The notes under the pieces: model-generated
Told to the model about the DNA's origin: nothing
Seen by the model: only the letters and a program-made list of their open reading frames with translations
The model's database searches: none
Translations under genes and position numbers: made by a program
Shown here: positions 55,566-64,000 of the stretch, in pieces
How the letters are laid out: every line of letters begins with the position of its first letter
How positions within the stretch are numbered: position 1 is the first letter of the stretch
Assembly (NCBI GenBank): GCA_904397865.1
Contig: CAJFOS010000016.1
Coordinates: 1 to 64,000 of the forward strand
Length of the DNA: 64,000 nt
Origin: Candidatus Allochristensenella caecavium
GTDB taxonomy: Bacteria > Bacillota > Clostridia > Christensenellales > QAND01
Direction: 5' to 3'

Positions 55566-56279
55566 ATGATCCAATTGGAACCATTGTGGATCTACCAGCA
55601 GGCCGATTTGGCGCTGGACCGTTTTGAAAACGGGCTGAAAAAATCTCCCACCCGTACCAAACTCTTTAATGTGCGCAATGCGGTGATGGAACAGCAGAAC
55701 CGCATCAAGCGGCTGGAAGCGGATTTGCAAAAAGCATTGGACGAATGCAGTCGGATTGCGGCGGATGTCCGCAAGCTGAGTGCGGAAGTGAACAATCTGG
55801 ATGCGAAGATGGAGCAGTGTGACACAGAGGATATCACGCAGGTGCGTCGGCTGCTTAAGAACATGGAAGATTGGAATCGTGCGCTCGCTTCCATGCGCAA
55901 GGAACTGGCCCAGGCACAAAACCTGGCGCATGGCACGGATGCAACCGTCAAAGAAGTGCGTACGAAATTGACGCAGGGCAAGAAGGATTTTGATGCGCTT
56001 AAGGAAAAATATGATGCCGAACTGGCGGCGGCTGCGCCGGAGCGTGACCGGCTGAAAGCAGAGGCGGAACGGCTGGCCAAAGATATACCCAAGGAATTGA
56101 TGGAACGGTATAAGAAAATCAAGAAGACAAGGATGAATCCTGTCGCAAAAGTGCAGAATGAACAATGTGGTGGATGCAACATGGCAATTCCGAGTTTGAC
56201 GATGAGCAAGCTGCGCAGCGGGGATGTGTTGCTGGAATGTGAAAGCTGCGGACGCATTTTGTATTTTACAGAGAATTAA
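55566..56279 (+). CDS. coiled-coil zinc-ribbon protein (C4-type, zf-RING_7)
   Basis: The 237-residue protein has a long Lys/Glu/Ala-rich coiled coil (about 15-175) and a C-terminal zinc ribbon with CGGCNM near 200 and CESCGR near 225. This layout is the widespread bacterial C4-zinc-ribbon family, found next to trmK-nif3 in Firmicutes. The function is unknown; the ribbon suggests nucleic-acid or protein binding. TAAGGTGGTG precedes the ATG. It is immediately followed by rnpB. Confidence 0.9.
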   Translation: MIQLEPLWIYQQADLALDRFENGLKKSPTRTKLFNVRNAVMEQQNRIKRLEADLQKALDECSRIAADVRKLSAEVNNLDAKMEQCDTEDITQVRRLLKNMEDWNRALASMRKELAQAQNLAHGTDATVKEVRTKLTQGKKDFDALKEKYDAELAAAAPERDRLKAEAERLAKDIPKELMERYKKIKKTRMNPVAKVQNEQCGGCNMAIPSLTMSKLRSGDVLLECESCGRILYFTEN

Positions 56280-56283
56280 ATTT

Positions 56284-56630
56284 GTTTGCGAGTAAGCCGG
56301 ATGGTCGCGAGCTTCGGCTCGAGGAAAGTCCGAGCATCGTAGGGCAGGGTGCTGGGTAACCCCCAGTGAAGGCGACTTCAAGGAAAGTGCAACAGAGAGA
56401 TACCGCGAACCCCGCATGGCGGGGCCGTAAGGGTGGAAAGGTGAGGTAAGAGCTCACCAGCGGCCTGGCGACTTGTCCGCTATGTAAACCCCACCTGATG
56501 CAAGGTTGATAGAGGGACATAGGTGGCGGCCCGTCACGTCCCTGGGTAACCGCTTGAGCGCATCGGCAACGATGCGCCTAGATAGATGGCCATTCAAGAC
56601 AGAACTCGGCTTATAGACTTGCTCGCAAAC
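56284..56630 (+). ncRNA. rnpB: RNase P RNA, bacterial class A
   Basis: The roughly 347-base RNA is closed by helix P1 (GTTTGCGAG at the 5' end with CTCGCAAAC at the 3' end). It carries the conserved elements GAGGAAAGTCCGAGC, ACAGAGAGATACCGC, AGGGTGGAAAGGTG...GTAAGAGCTCACC, TAAACCCCACC, TAGATAGATGGCC, and AGAACTCGGCTTATAG. It is the catalytic RNA that matures tRNA 5' ends. The GGTAAGAGCTCACCAG region indicates an ancestral A-type core. A terminator follows. Confidence 0.97.
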
Positions 56631-56640
56631 GTGTTGATTC

Positions 56641-56671
56641 AACGGCTTCCGAAAAGGAAGCCGTTTGTTTT
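56641..56671 (+). terminator. terminator of rnpB
   Basis: The stem AACGGCTTCC/GGAAGCCGTT is followed by TGTTTTTT. Confidence 0.92.
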
Positions 56672-56737
56672 TTGCGGGCATACTTCCGTTTTCCGCGGAC
56701 AGACTAAAACCAAATGGAAAAAAAGGGGATGCTGTCC

Positions 56738-59700
56738 ATGGATGAAACACAGGTGCTCGCCGGCGGGGCGCACATTGCACAGGCACATGCGATGGAATGG
56801 ATTGCACAGGCGGATACACAACACGCCGTTTCCATCCGCACTTCGCGTCTGTTGGTACGCCAGCTGCAAAAAAACAGGCAGCCACAGGGTGCGGCTTATG
56901 TTGCCCTGGGAAATAACCGGACGTTTGTCTTGCAGCGTGCACAGGCCTGCCGGCACGTATGGGAAAAGCGAAAAGTGCCGCTGCTAAAAACCGGTATTTT
57001 TTCCGGCGAAACACGCTTGTATGCGCTGATGGCACAAATGGTTCTCCGGCAACGGGGAAATGTACAAAAGAATAATATCGATACAGTGCTGGCGCGTTAT
57101 GCCGTCTATGGTACGCTGACGCTACAGGAGGCTGCGCTGATACGGCCAGCGGTGGAACTGGCCTTGCTGGAATTTCTGCGCCAGGTGCTGCTGGAGGATG
57201 AAAAGGACGAGCAGGAGCGGAAAAACGCACGCCTGTTTGCCCGCAAACTGAAGGGAAGGCATGCATCCAGCTGGTTGAAGACCGCCCTGTTTTATGCACG
57301 ACATGGCGGTGTGGCGTTTGCCGCTTTTTTGCAGGAGGAAGCAAAAGCGTGTCCGTCCCATATTTATACACAGGCCTGTGATAATACGGCGTTGCCGCTG
57401 GGTACTTCAGCCCGGCGCGTATGTGATTTGTATGCCCGCCAGCGGCGCGAGCGGGCGGAACTGGTGCGCGATATCGTACGGTCGTTGCGGCGTATGGCCC
57501 ACATGACAAACGCGGATTGGATGCAGCTGGCAAGTCCGGCTGCCGCCATGCTTGCACAGGAACCCGACTTTGCCCGGCAAGATAGAGACACCCAGGCATA
57601 TATCCATGCACTTGTAGCGCGCCTGGCGCAGAAAAGTGGTTGCACGGAACAGGCGGTTGTCCGCACGGCCCGTTCTATTTGTGAACGGAATGCCTGCCGT
57701 TTTTGCAATGTGTTTTTGGCCGATGAGAAACGGATGTTATACCATCGGCTGCACCTGCGGTTCTGTCACTATCCATCCCCATGGCGCAGACGACTCTATT
57801 TATTGGGAACAGTGGGCGTCTGGGCGGTCAGCCTGGGGCTGTTCCTCCTTTTTTGTTTGCAAAACCAGGCGCCGTGGCTGGAAACACTGGGGCTTTGTGC
57901 GTTTGGAAGCCTGATGGTTTGGACGATGGCACAAATGTGTGTAAACCAGTTGTTTGATTGGTGCATACCTGCGACGTTTCTTCCCAAACTTGAACAGATG
58001 CCGCCACGGGCACGCACTGCAGTGGTTTTGTCGGTTGTAATTGAACAGACCGAACAGATAGATGCCTACTTTGCTGCGCTGGAACGCCAGTACTGTGCAT
58101 TCCGAGAGGCCGAACGGATGATTTTGCTCTGCGACCTCCCGCCGACCAACACCAAGGACAACGCTGTATTCATGCCCTGGCTGAACCACGGCGTACAGAC
58201 CGTACAGCGCTACAATGCCAAAGGCAACGGTCGCTATACGTTTGCTGTCCGTCCGCAAAGATGGGTCAAAGGGGAAGGTAAATGGATGGGCTGGGACCGA
58301 AAGCGTGGAGCGCTGCTGGCGCTTAACCGCGCGCTGTTGGGACGGCGTAATGAATTGTGGTGTTACGGAGAACCGCTACCCCATGACATCCAATTTGTGT
58401 TGACGATTGATGCAGACACCATGTTACCCGCAGGGGAAGCGCAGCGGCTGGTCTGCACGTTGGCGCACCCTGCCAATGACCGGTATGCTGTCGCACAGCC
58501 GCACATGACGGCTGCGGCGTCCGCACGCACGCGTTCCTGGTTTTCACGCTTGTATGCAGGACGGGCAATGGATGGGTATGGCAGTACCGCGGGCCGTGTT
58601 TGGATGCAGCTAACAGGCTATGGCCCCTACGCCGGTCAAGGCTTGTATGACATAGCCGCTTTTACGGAAGCGGCGGAATGCATTCCGGCCAATCGTTTTC
58701 TTTCCCATGCGCTTTTGGAAGGCGCATTGGCGGGCTGTGCGGTTGTCCAAGATGTATGCGCGGTACAATCCTTTCCGCAGCATTATACGTCTTATGCTAA
58801 ACAACAGCATCGATATATCCGTGGCGATTGGCAATGGATGCCATGCGCCGCCGGAGTGCAGAAGGACGTACATGGCAGCAAATTGCGGCTGCCCTGGTAT
58901 ACGCGTTTGCAGATGGTGGACCGCATGCGGCTGAGCCTGACGGCATTGATGGCCACGCAGCTGTTTGCCATTGGCGCGTCGTTTTCGCGTTTGCCGTTTG
59001 CATTGTATCTGGTGCTGGCGTTTGTGCCGTTTGCGCTGCCCTTCCTGTTGGAGGCGGGACAGGGGATTTACTTCTGGTGCAGGGGCGCATTGGCTCAGGA
59101 AACGGGCAGGAGCATAATGCCCGCTGCCGGCCGTGCCGTCGCGGACGTTCTGCTTTGCGCATTTGAGGCGGATATACAGCTGGATGCTGCCGTGCGCGCC
59201 AGCATCCGCACATGGATAACGCAGAAGCATCTGATGCAATGGGTGACAACCGGACAGGCGGAGAAGGGCGACGCACGCACCTGGGTGGGCTACATACGTC
59301 TGATGGCCCCTGCGCTGGTGTTTGATATGCTGGTCATTGGGTTCACCTATCTACAGAAGCCATGGCTGCTGGCCCCTACGATTGGCGTTTGTTTTTGCTG
59401 GACGCTTTCCCCTCTGTTTGCCAATGCCCTGGATATGCGCCCTGCACCATCCGTGTGGAAGAAAGACGCGGCGGAGGATTTGCGACTGTCGGCAAGACAG
59501 GCGGCACGGCTATTCGAACGCTTTGGCGGGGCCCAACGCCGGTTTTTGATGCCGTGTTATGTGGAGACGCGCAGGGGTGGTGGAAGAAAGGTAGCGACAT
59601 ATACTACGCCAAAGACACTGGGGTTTGCGTTGTTGGCACCGCTGTGCGCGCAATGTCTGGGCGATACGGAGCGTGTGCTCGCCCTGCATCGAATAGCCCG

Positions 59701-60565
59701 GCAGATGGATGCGCTGGAACAGTTGCCGCAATGCCATGGGCACCTGTCCGAACGCATTTCATTGGACAGTGGTTGTTCTGCAACGCCGTATATTCGCACA
59801 TCGGATTCCGCTTATTTGTGCGCATGTCTGATGGTTTGTGCGCAGGCGATGCAGGACTGGGGAGAGGAAGCCTTGGCGATGCGTATGCTGGCATTTGCAC
59901 AGCGGATGGATTTTCATGTATTGTATGACGAAGCCAGCGGCCTGTTGGCAGACGGTTTGGACCTGCGCACGGGAACATGGATAGTCGGGCAATCGGAGGA
60001 CGGCGGCGGAGAGAACGATTTAGCTGGATGCATTTCCGTTGGCCGGGGCGAGGTACCGGCCGCATATCTACAGCGTCTGGCCCGGGCAAGGGTGCAGGGG
60101 GAACGTACAACGCCAAAGCGGGGCGATGAAACCATATCGAAGTTATCGGTTTATGGGAAGCATGTTTCACCACAATGGACGGTGGCCAAGGCGGGGGACG
60201 GCCATGCCGGTTGCGGAATGGACATGGCAATGAAAAGACAGCCTGCCAATTGGATAGGGGAACCGGCCCGCCTGAACCGACACAGTGGCCAGAAAAACAG
60301 CTTGCAACCGGCCTGCATCTGCAAGGCTTGCCGCCAGGGAATGCGGCTGGCTGCGATAACCAATGTGCTGTGCGATGCTTGTTTAAGCGATTGGTTTTTG
60401 CGCAACCCGGAGATTGCGGCGTCCGTCCCGCTCTTGCAAAAAGAGGGAATGGCACAGGTCGGCCAACAAATGGATATGTTTTGGACGGAAAGTTTGCCTA
60501 AAAATGAGAGAATCCCGCGGTATCAGTTGAAAAAAAAGGAAATGTATAATATAATAACACACTGA
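56738..60565 (+). CDS. membrane glycosyltransferase like the N-terminal half of cyclic beta-1,2-glucan synthase
   Basis: This is a 1275-residue protein. Residues 1-340 are a helical N-terminal region with LARYAVYGTLTLQEAALIRPAVELALLEFLRQV as in NdvB/ChvB. Two membrane helices (about 352-400) precede a GT84/GT2 catalytic domain with LTIDADTML near 556 and QQHRYIRGDWQ near 689. Further membrane helices lie at about 732-775 and 854-898. A glucoamylase-like region (PF10091 type) then has SDSAYL and ENDLAGCISVGRGEVPAAYLQRLARARV near 1090-1120. It stops there: the GH94 phosphorylase half of full cyclic glucan synthases is absent. The ATG at 56738 has AAGGGG nine bases upstream; an ATG at 56714 lacks a site. 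Confidence 0.8.
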   Translation: MDETQVLAGGAHIAQAHAMEWIAQADTQHAVSIRTSRLLVRQLQKNRQPQGAAYVALGNNRTFVLQRAQACRHVWEKRKVPLLKTGIFSGETRLYALMAQMVLRQRGNVQKNNIDTVLARYAVYGTLTLQEAALIRPAVELALLEFLRQVLLEDEKDEQERKNARLFARKLKGRHASSWLKTALFYARHGGVAFAAFLQEEAKACPSHIYTQACDNTALPLGTSARRVCDLYARQRRERAELVRDIVRSLRRMAHMTNADWMQLASPAAAMLAQEPDFARQDRDTQAYIHALVARLAQKSGCTEQAVVRTARSICERNACRFCNVFLADEKRMLYHRLHLRFCHYPSPWRRRLYLLGTVGVWAVSLGLFLLFCLQNQAPWLETLGLCAFGSLMVWTMAQMCVNQLFDWCIPATFLPKLEQMPPRARTAVVLSVVIEQTEQIDAYFAALERQYCAFREAERMILLCDLPPTNTKDNAVFMPWLNHGVQTVQRYNAKGNGRYTFAVRPQRWVKGEGKWMGWDRKRGALLALNRALLGRRNELWCYGEPLPHDIQFVLTIDADTMLPAGEAQRLVCTLAHPANDRYAVAQPHMTAAASARTRSWFSRLYAGRAMDGYGSTAGRVWMQLTGYGPYAGQGLYDIAAFTEAAECIPANRFLSHALLEGALAGCAVVQDVCAVQSFPQHYTSYAKQQHRYIRGDWQWMPCAAGVQKDVHGSKLRLPWYTRLQMVDRMRLSLTALMATQLFAIGASFSRLPFALYLVLAFVPFALPFLLEAGQGIYFWCRGALAQETGRSIMPAAGRAVADVLLCAFEADIQLDAAVRASIRTWITQKHLMQWVTTGQAEKGDARTWVGYIRLMAPALVFDMLVIGFTYLQKPWLLAPTIGVCFCWTLSPLFANALDMRPAPSVWKKDAAEDLRLSARQAARLFERFGGAQRRFLMPCYVETRRGGGRKVATYTTPKTLGFALLAPLCAQCLGDTERVLALHRIARQMDALEQLPQCHGHLSERISLDSGCSATPYIRTSDSAYLCACLMVCAQAMQDWGEEALAMRMLAFAQRMDFHVLYDEASGLLADGLDLRTGTWIVGQSEDGGGENDLAGCISVGRGEVPAAYLQRLARARVQGERTTPKRGDETISKLSVYGKHVSPQWTVAKAGDGHAGCGMDMAMKRQPANWIGEPARLNRHSGQKNSLQPACICKACRQGMRLAAITNVLCDACLSDWFLRNPEIAASVPLLQKEGMAQVGQQMDMFWTESLPKNERIPRYQLKKKEMYNIITH
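60527..60555 (+). promoter_or_regulatory. promoter of tig, inside the end of the upstream gene
   Basis: TTGAAA, 17 bases, TATAAT. A second overlapping TATAAT lies five bases earlier. Confidence 0.75.
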
Positions 60566-60616
60566 TTCTGAATATCATTTGGGCAACGCCCGTATTGTAT
60601 GGAGGTTAGCAAAAGT

Positions 60617-62122
60617 ATGGCTGCTAGTGTAAAAAAGCTTGAAAAGAGCACGGTTGAGCTTCGTGTGAGCATTCCGGACGATATGTTTGAAGAGGCCCTG
60701 AACACCGCCTATCTGCACGAGAAGGGAAAATATGCGGTACAGGGATTCCGCAAAGGGCATGCGCCCCGTCATATGATTGAACGGTTTTACGGTCCGGACG
60801 TGTTTTACGATGCCGCAATTGACATCGTGGCGCCCAAACTTTTGGAACAGTCCTGCAAAGAGAACGATTTGACGCTGGCCGGCCGGCCGACGTTGGATGT
60901 GGATATGGACGAAGAAAAGCGCATTGTGCTGGTATTCGTCGCACCGGTATATCCGGAAGTCAAATTGGGTAAATACAAAGGGTTGGAAATTATCAAGCGT
61001 GAAGCGGCGGTAGACCCCGCGCAGGTGGAAGCAGAAGTAGTTACCATGCGCAACAACCGTGCCCGCTATATCGAAGTGGACCGTGCGATACAAGACGGAG
61101 ACCGTGTGATTTTGGACTATAAGGGCCGTGTGGGCGACACTTATTTTGAAGGCGGTTCGGCGGAAAAGCAGACGTTGGATATTGGCAGCGGCCGATTCAT
61201 CCCGGGATTTGAAGAAGGGATGATTGGCATGAAGGCGGGCGAGGACGGCGAGGTGGCCGTGACGTTCCCGGAACAGTACCATGCGCCTGAGCTGGCAGGC
61301 AAGGACGCCGTTTTCGAAGTGCATGTGCATGAAGTGCGTGAAAAGGAACTGCCGGAAATTGACGACGACCTGGCCAAAGATGTCAGCGAATTTGATACGC
61401 TGGAAGAATGGAAACAGGATATTCATGACCGTATCCTTGCGCGTGCGCAGCAAACGGCTGATACCAACATGAAAAACGAAGTGATTGCGGCGGCAGCCGC
61501 CAATGCAGAATTGGAAATTCCGGATGCAATGGTGGAAAGCCAGATGGATAGCCTGCTGCAGGATTTGCAGACGCGTCTTTCCTATCAGGGCATCAGCTTG
61601 AATGACTATTGCCAATATGCCGGAACGACGCCGCAAGCGCTGCGTGAACAGATGCGTGAGGATGCGACTCGCCGCGTGCGCAACCAGCTGGTGCTCGATG
61701 AAATTACCAAGGTAGAAGATATCAAAGCCACGGAGGAAGAGATTGCCGAACACGTGGCGGATTTGGCCAAACGTTATAATCAGGACCCCGACGCATTCGC
61801 CAAGAACATGACGGAAGACGACCGTAAATATATCAGTGAAGATGTGGCGATTGAAAAGACGCTCAAGTTCTTGCTGGATAATGCAAAACTGGTAGACGAA
61901 AAGAAAAAGGCGCCGGCGAAAAAAACGGCTGCTAAGAAGACGACCAAAAAGACCGACGAGGAAAAAGCACCGGCCAAGAAAACGGTCGCCAAAAAGACGG
62001 TAAAAGCAGAAGGTGAGAAGGCGGAGAAAAAGCCGGCAGCCAAGAAGAGCACCGCAAAGAAAACCGACGCGAAACCGGCTGCGAAAAAGACCACGAAAGC
62101 GAGCAAGAAGGACGCAGAATAA
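60617..62122 (+). CDS. tig: trigger factor with a Lys/Ala-rich C-terminal tail
   Basis: The ribosome-associated chaperone and peptidyl-prolyl isomerase is 501 residues. The ribosome-binding domain carries the signature FRKGHAP near residue 44. The FKBP-type domain (about 150-240) reads [11 protein letters not shown]...[20 protein letters not shown]. The helical C-terminal domain reaches about residue 425. The last 70-75 residues are an unusual histone-H1-like tail of AKKT/AKKS-type repeats. The ATG at 60617 has GGAGG 11 bases upstream; an ATG six codons earlier contains that site. It precedes clpP and clpX, the standard order. Confidence 0.96.
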   Translation: MAASVKKLEKSTVELRVSIPDDMFEEALNTAYLHEKGKYAVQGFRKGHAPRHMIERFYGPDVFYDAAIDIVAPKLLEQSCKENDLTLAGRPTLDVDMDEEKRIVLVFVAPVYPEVKLGKYKGLEIIKREAAVDPAQVEAEVVTMRNNRARYIEVDRAIQDGDRVILDYKGRVGDTYFEGGSAEKQTLDIGSGRFIPGFEEGMIGMKAGEDGEVAVTFPEQYHAPELAGKDAVFEVHVHEVREKELPEIDDDLAKDVSEFDTLEEWKQDIHDRILARAQQTADTNMKNEVIAAAAANAELEIPDAMVESQMDSLLQDLQTRLSYQGISLNDYCQYAGTTPQALREQMREDATRRVRNQLVLDEITKVEDIKATEEEIAEHVADLAKRYNQDPDAFAKNMTEDDRKYISEDVAIEKTLKFLLDNAKLVDEKKKAPAKKTAAKKTTKKTDEEKAPAKKTVAKKTVKAEGEKAEKKPAAKKSTAKKTDAKPAAKKTTKASKKDAE

Positions 62123-62151
62123 CGGGAAACTTGCTGGCAGGGAGGATTGCA

Positions 62152-62742
62152 ATGAGCAGTAGTTATGTACCTATCGTAATCGAACAGACCAATCGGGGGG
62201 AACGCAGCTACGATATCTATTCGCGGTTGCTCAAAGACCGAATTGTCTTTCTGGACGGCGAGGTCAATGACCAGAGCGCGAGCATTATCGTAGCGGAATT
62301 GTTGTTTCTGGAAGCAGAGGACCCTGATAAGGACATCATGTTGTATATCAACAGCCCTGGTGGTTCGGTTTCGGCGGGCATGGCGATTTATGATACGATG
62401 CAATACCTTCGCTGTGAGGTTTCCACCATCTGTGTTGGCATGGCCGCTTCCATGGGTGCGTTTTTGCTGGCTGCGGGGGCAAAGGGGAAGCGTAAAGCGC
62501 TTCCCAATGCAGAAATTATGATTCATCAGCCTTCCGGCGGGGCCAATGGCCAGGCCAGCGATATTGCCATTGTGGCGGAACGAATTGTGCGAATCAAGGA
62601 GAAGATGAACCATATCCTGGCCGAACGTACCGGACAGCCGTATGAGAAGGTGGCGGCGGATGTTGAACGCGACTATTATATGGAAGCGGAGCAGGCAAAG
62701 GAATATGGGTTGATTGACGCAGTGATTCCGCCGCGCCGATAA
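62152..62742 (+). CDS. clpP: ATP-dependent Clp protease proteolytic subunit
   Basis: The 196-residue serine protease forms the barrel used by ClpX. The catalytic Ser is in GMAASMGAF near residue 100, the His in IMIHQPSGG near 125, and the Asp is in the following [18 protein letters not shown] region. [19 protein letters not shown] is also typical. The ATG follows GGGAGG; a frame starting seven codons earlier has no site. No CtsR or CIRCE box was seen upstream. Confidence 0.97.
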   Translation: MSSSYVPIVIEQTNRGERSYDIYSRLLKDRIVFLDGEVNDQSASIIVAELLFLEAEDPDKDIMLYINSPGGSVSAGMAIYDTMQYLRCEVSTICVGMAASMGAFLLAAGAKGKRKALPNAEIMIHQPSGGANGQASDIAIVAERIVRIKEKMNHILAERTGQPYEKVAADVERDYYMEAEQAKEYGLIDAVIPPRR

Positions 62743-62757
62743 GAGGAGGAGACCAAT

Positions 62758-64000
62758 TTGTCGAAAATAGAAGACCGCAGTCGGCTGAAATGCTCGTTCT
62801 GCGGAAAGACGCAGGAGCAGGTGCGCCGTTTGGTGGCGGGCCCCGGCGTGTATATTTGCGATGAGTGCATTGAACTGTGCAGGGAAATCATCGAAGAGGA
62901 CTATTCCGAAGCGACGGTAACCGATGTGCAGGAATTGCCGAAACCAGCAGAAATCATGGCTGTGCTCAATGACTATGTAATTGGGCAGGAAGCGGCTAAA
63001 AAAGCCATGGCCGTGGCTGTATACAACCATTATAAACGCATCAACGCCAAAGCAGAAGGCGAAGAGGGTGTGGAACTGCAGAAGAGCAATGTGCTGATGT
63101 TGGGGCCGACGGGCAGCGGCAAAACGCTGTTGGCCCAGACGCTGGCGCGCATTCTCAACGTGCCGTTTGCCATTGCGGATGCGACATCGCTGACCGAAGC
63201 CGGATATGTGGGCGAAGATGTGGAAAATATTTTGCTCAAGCTCATCCAGGCGGCGGATTATGATGTCGAGCGTGCGGAAAAAGGCATCATCTATATTGAT
63301 GAGGTGGATAAAATTTCGCGTAAGAGCGAGAATCCGTCCATCACGCGCGACGTATCCGGCGAAGGGGTACAGCAGGCGTTGCTGAAGATTTTGGAGGGGA
63401 CGGTTGCTTCCGTACCGCCGCAGGGGGGGCGGAAACACCCGCATCAGGAATTTATCCAAATTGATACGACGAACATCCTGTTTATCTGTTCCGGCGCGTT
63501 TGATGGAATCGAGAAGATTATTGAAGCGCGTACGGGCAAGAAAACGATGGGATTTGGTGCGGATATCAAATCCAAAGAAGAAAAGGAAATCGGACAGACG
63601 CTGGAACAGGTGTTGCCGGAAGACCTGCTCAAATTTGGATTAATTCCCGAATTCATCGGCCGGTTGCCGGTGGTGGTGACGCTGCACTCGCTGGATGAAC
63701 AGGCGCTGGTCAACATTTTAACGCAGCCGAAAAATGCGTTGACGAAGCAATACCAGCGTTTGCTGGCGATGGATGGTGTGGATTTGATTTTTGAAGATGC
63801 GGCGTTGCGAGAGATTGCCAAGCAGGCCATTGAACGCAAGACGGGCGCGCGCGGCCTTCGTTCCATTTTGGAAAACATCATGTTGGATGTGATGTATGAT
63901 GTGCCCTCGCGTACGGATGTGAATACCTGCGTGATTGACCGTGCGGCCGTGTTGAAAACGGCAAAACCCAAATTGTTAGAACAGTTGCAGGACCCCCCGA
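62758..64000 (+). CDS. clpX: ATP-dependent Clp protease ATP-binding subunit ClpX (3' end outside window)
   Basis: The frame is open from a TTG behind AAGAGGAGG to the window end, giving 414 residues. It has the C4 zinc domain (CSFCGK...CDECIELC), then [25 protein letters not shown], Walker [16 protein letters not shown], Walker [11 protein letters not shown] and the ClpX pore/sensor region ([26 protein letters not shown]-type). Only about the last 10-20 residues are missing. ClpX unfolds substrates for ClpP. Confidence 0.97.
   Translation, partial: MSKIEDRSRLKCSFCGKTQEQVRRLVAGPGVYICDECIELCREIIEEDYSEATVTDVQELPKPAEIMAVLNDYVIGQEAAKKAMAVAVYNHYKRINAKAEGEEGVELQKSNVLMLGPTGSGKTLLAQTLARILNVPFAIADATSLTEAGYVGEDVENILLKLIQAADYDVERAEKGIIYIDEVDKISRKSENPSITRDVSGEGVQQALLKILEGTVASVPPQGGRKHPHQEFIQIDTTNILFICSGAFDGIEKIIEARTGKKTMGFGADIKSKEEKEIGQTLEQVLPEDLLKFGLIPEFIGRLPVVVTLHSLDEQALVNILTQPKNALTKQYQRLLAMDGVDLIFEDAALREIAKQAIERKTGARGLRSILENIMLDVMYDVPSRTDVNTCVIDRAAVLKTAKPKLLEQLQDPP

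Noticed and set aside
60550-60616. CIRCE or CtsR operator in front of tig-clpP-clpX
   Set aside because: I found neither the TTAGCACTC-type repeat nor tandem GGTCAAA heptads there.

Overview
The window looks like core chromosome of a spore-forming, Gram-positive anaerobe of the class Clostridia, moderately GC-rich by eye. The evidence is gene content and order: hrcA-grpE-dnaK-dnaJ-prmA-rsmE-mtaB, rpsU-yqfC-yqfD-phoH-pgpH-ybeY-era-yqzL-recO and dnaG-rpoD-trmK/nif3 are classical Firmicutes neighbourhoods. YqfC and YqfD point to sporulation. Pyruvate phosphate dikinase, a flavin reductase-rubredoxin protein, an iron alcohol dehydrogenase and a ferredoxin-type DUF362 protein fit anaerobic life. 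Class A RNase P RNA, CIRCE, a T-box and an L-box are also Firmicutes hallmarks. I cannot name the genus; Christensenellales or Oscillospirales are guesses.

Layout. 1-1000: the 3' part of a tRNA-Ser(CGA) gene with its terminator, probably the attachment-site scar of an element lying left of the window, then about 700 bp without a gene. 1.0-8.1 kb: small metabolic genes (amidohydrolase, excisionase-like HTH protein, acyl-ACP thioesterase, DegV, YbaK-type deacylase) and the lysine/diaminopimelate operon asd-dapA-dapB on the minus strand, headed by a lysine riboswitch with a terminator. 8.1-14.3 kb: a tight plus-strand run of methyltransferase, hslO, TPR protein, helical-repeat protein, HD protein and a THUMP-type RNA methyltransferase. 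14.3-20.2 kb: minus-strand single genes and two tRNAs (Pro-CGG, Thr-CGT), including a 47-residue small protein. 20.4-26.6 kb: pgsA, T-box-controlled valS, folC and a DUF362 ferredoxin protein. 26.6-27.5 kb: pnuC with a structured leader ending in a terminator.

27.5-56 kb is a nearly continuous plus-strand housekeeping block: lepA-hemW; the CIRCE-controlled heat-shock operon hrcA-grpE-dnaK followed by dnaJ-prmA-rsmE-mtaB-hit-vanZ; rpsU; yqfCD-phoH-pgpH-ybeY; era-yqzL-recO; ppdK; dgt; dnaG-rpoD-trmK::nif3; a coiled-coil zinc-ribbon protein; and rnpB. 56.7-64 kb holds a large membrane glycosyltransferase resembling the first half of cyclic beta-1,2-glucan synthase, then tig-clpP-clpX (clpX cut by the window end).

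Most notable points: an in-frame TrmK-Nif3 fusion; the glucan-synthase-like protein without a GH94 phosphorylase half; a trigger factor with a histone-like Lys/Ala tail; an unassigned leader before pnuC; several genes below usual length cut-offs (47-aa protein, YqzL-like protein, S21); and frequent GTG/TTG starts with strong Shine-Dalgarno sequences. I found no CRISPR array, insertion sequence, rRNA or obvious defence system.
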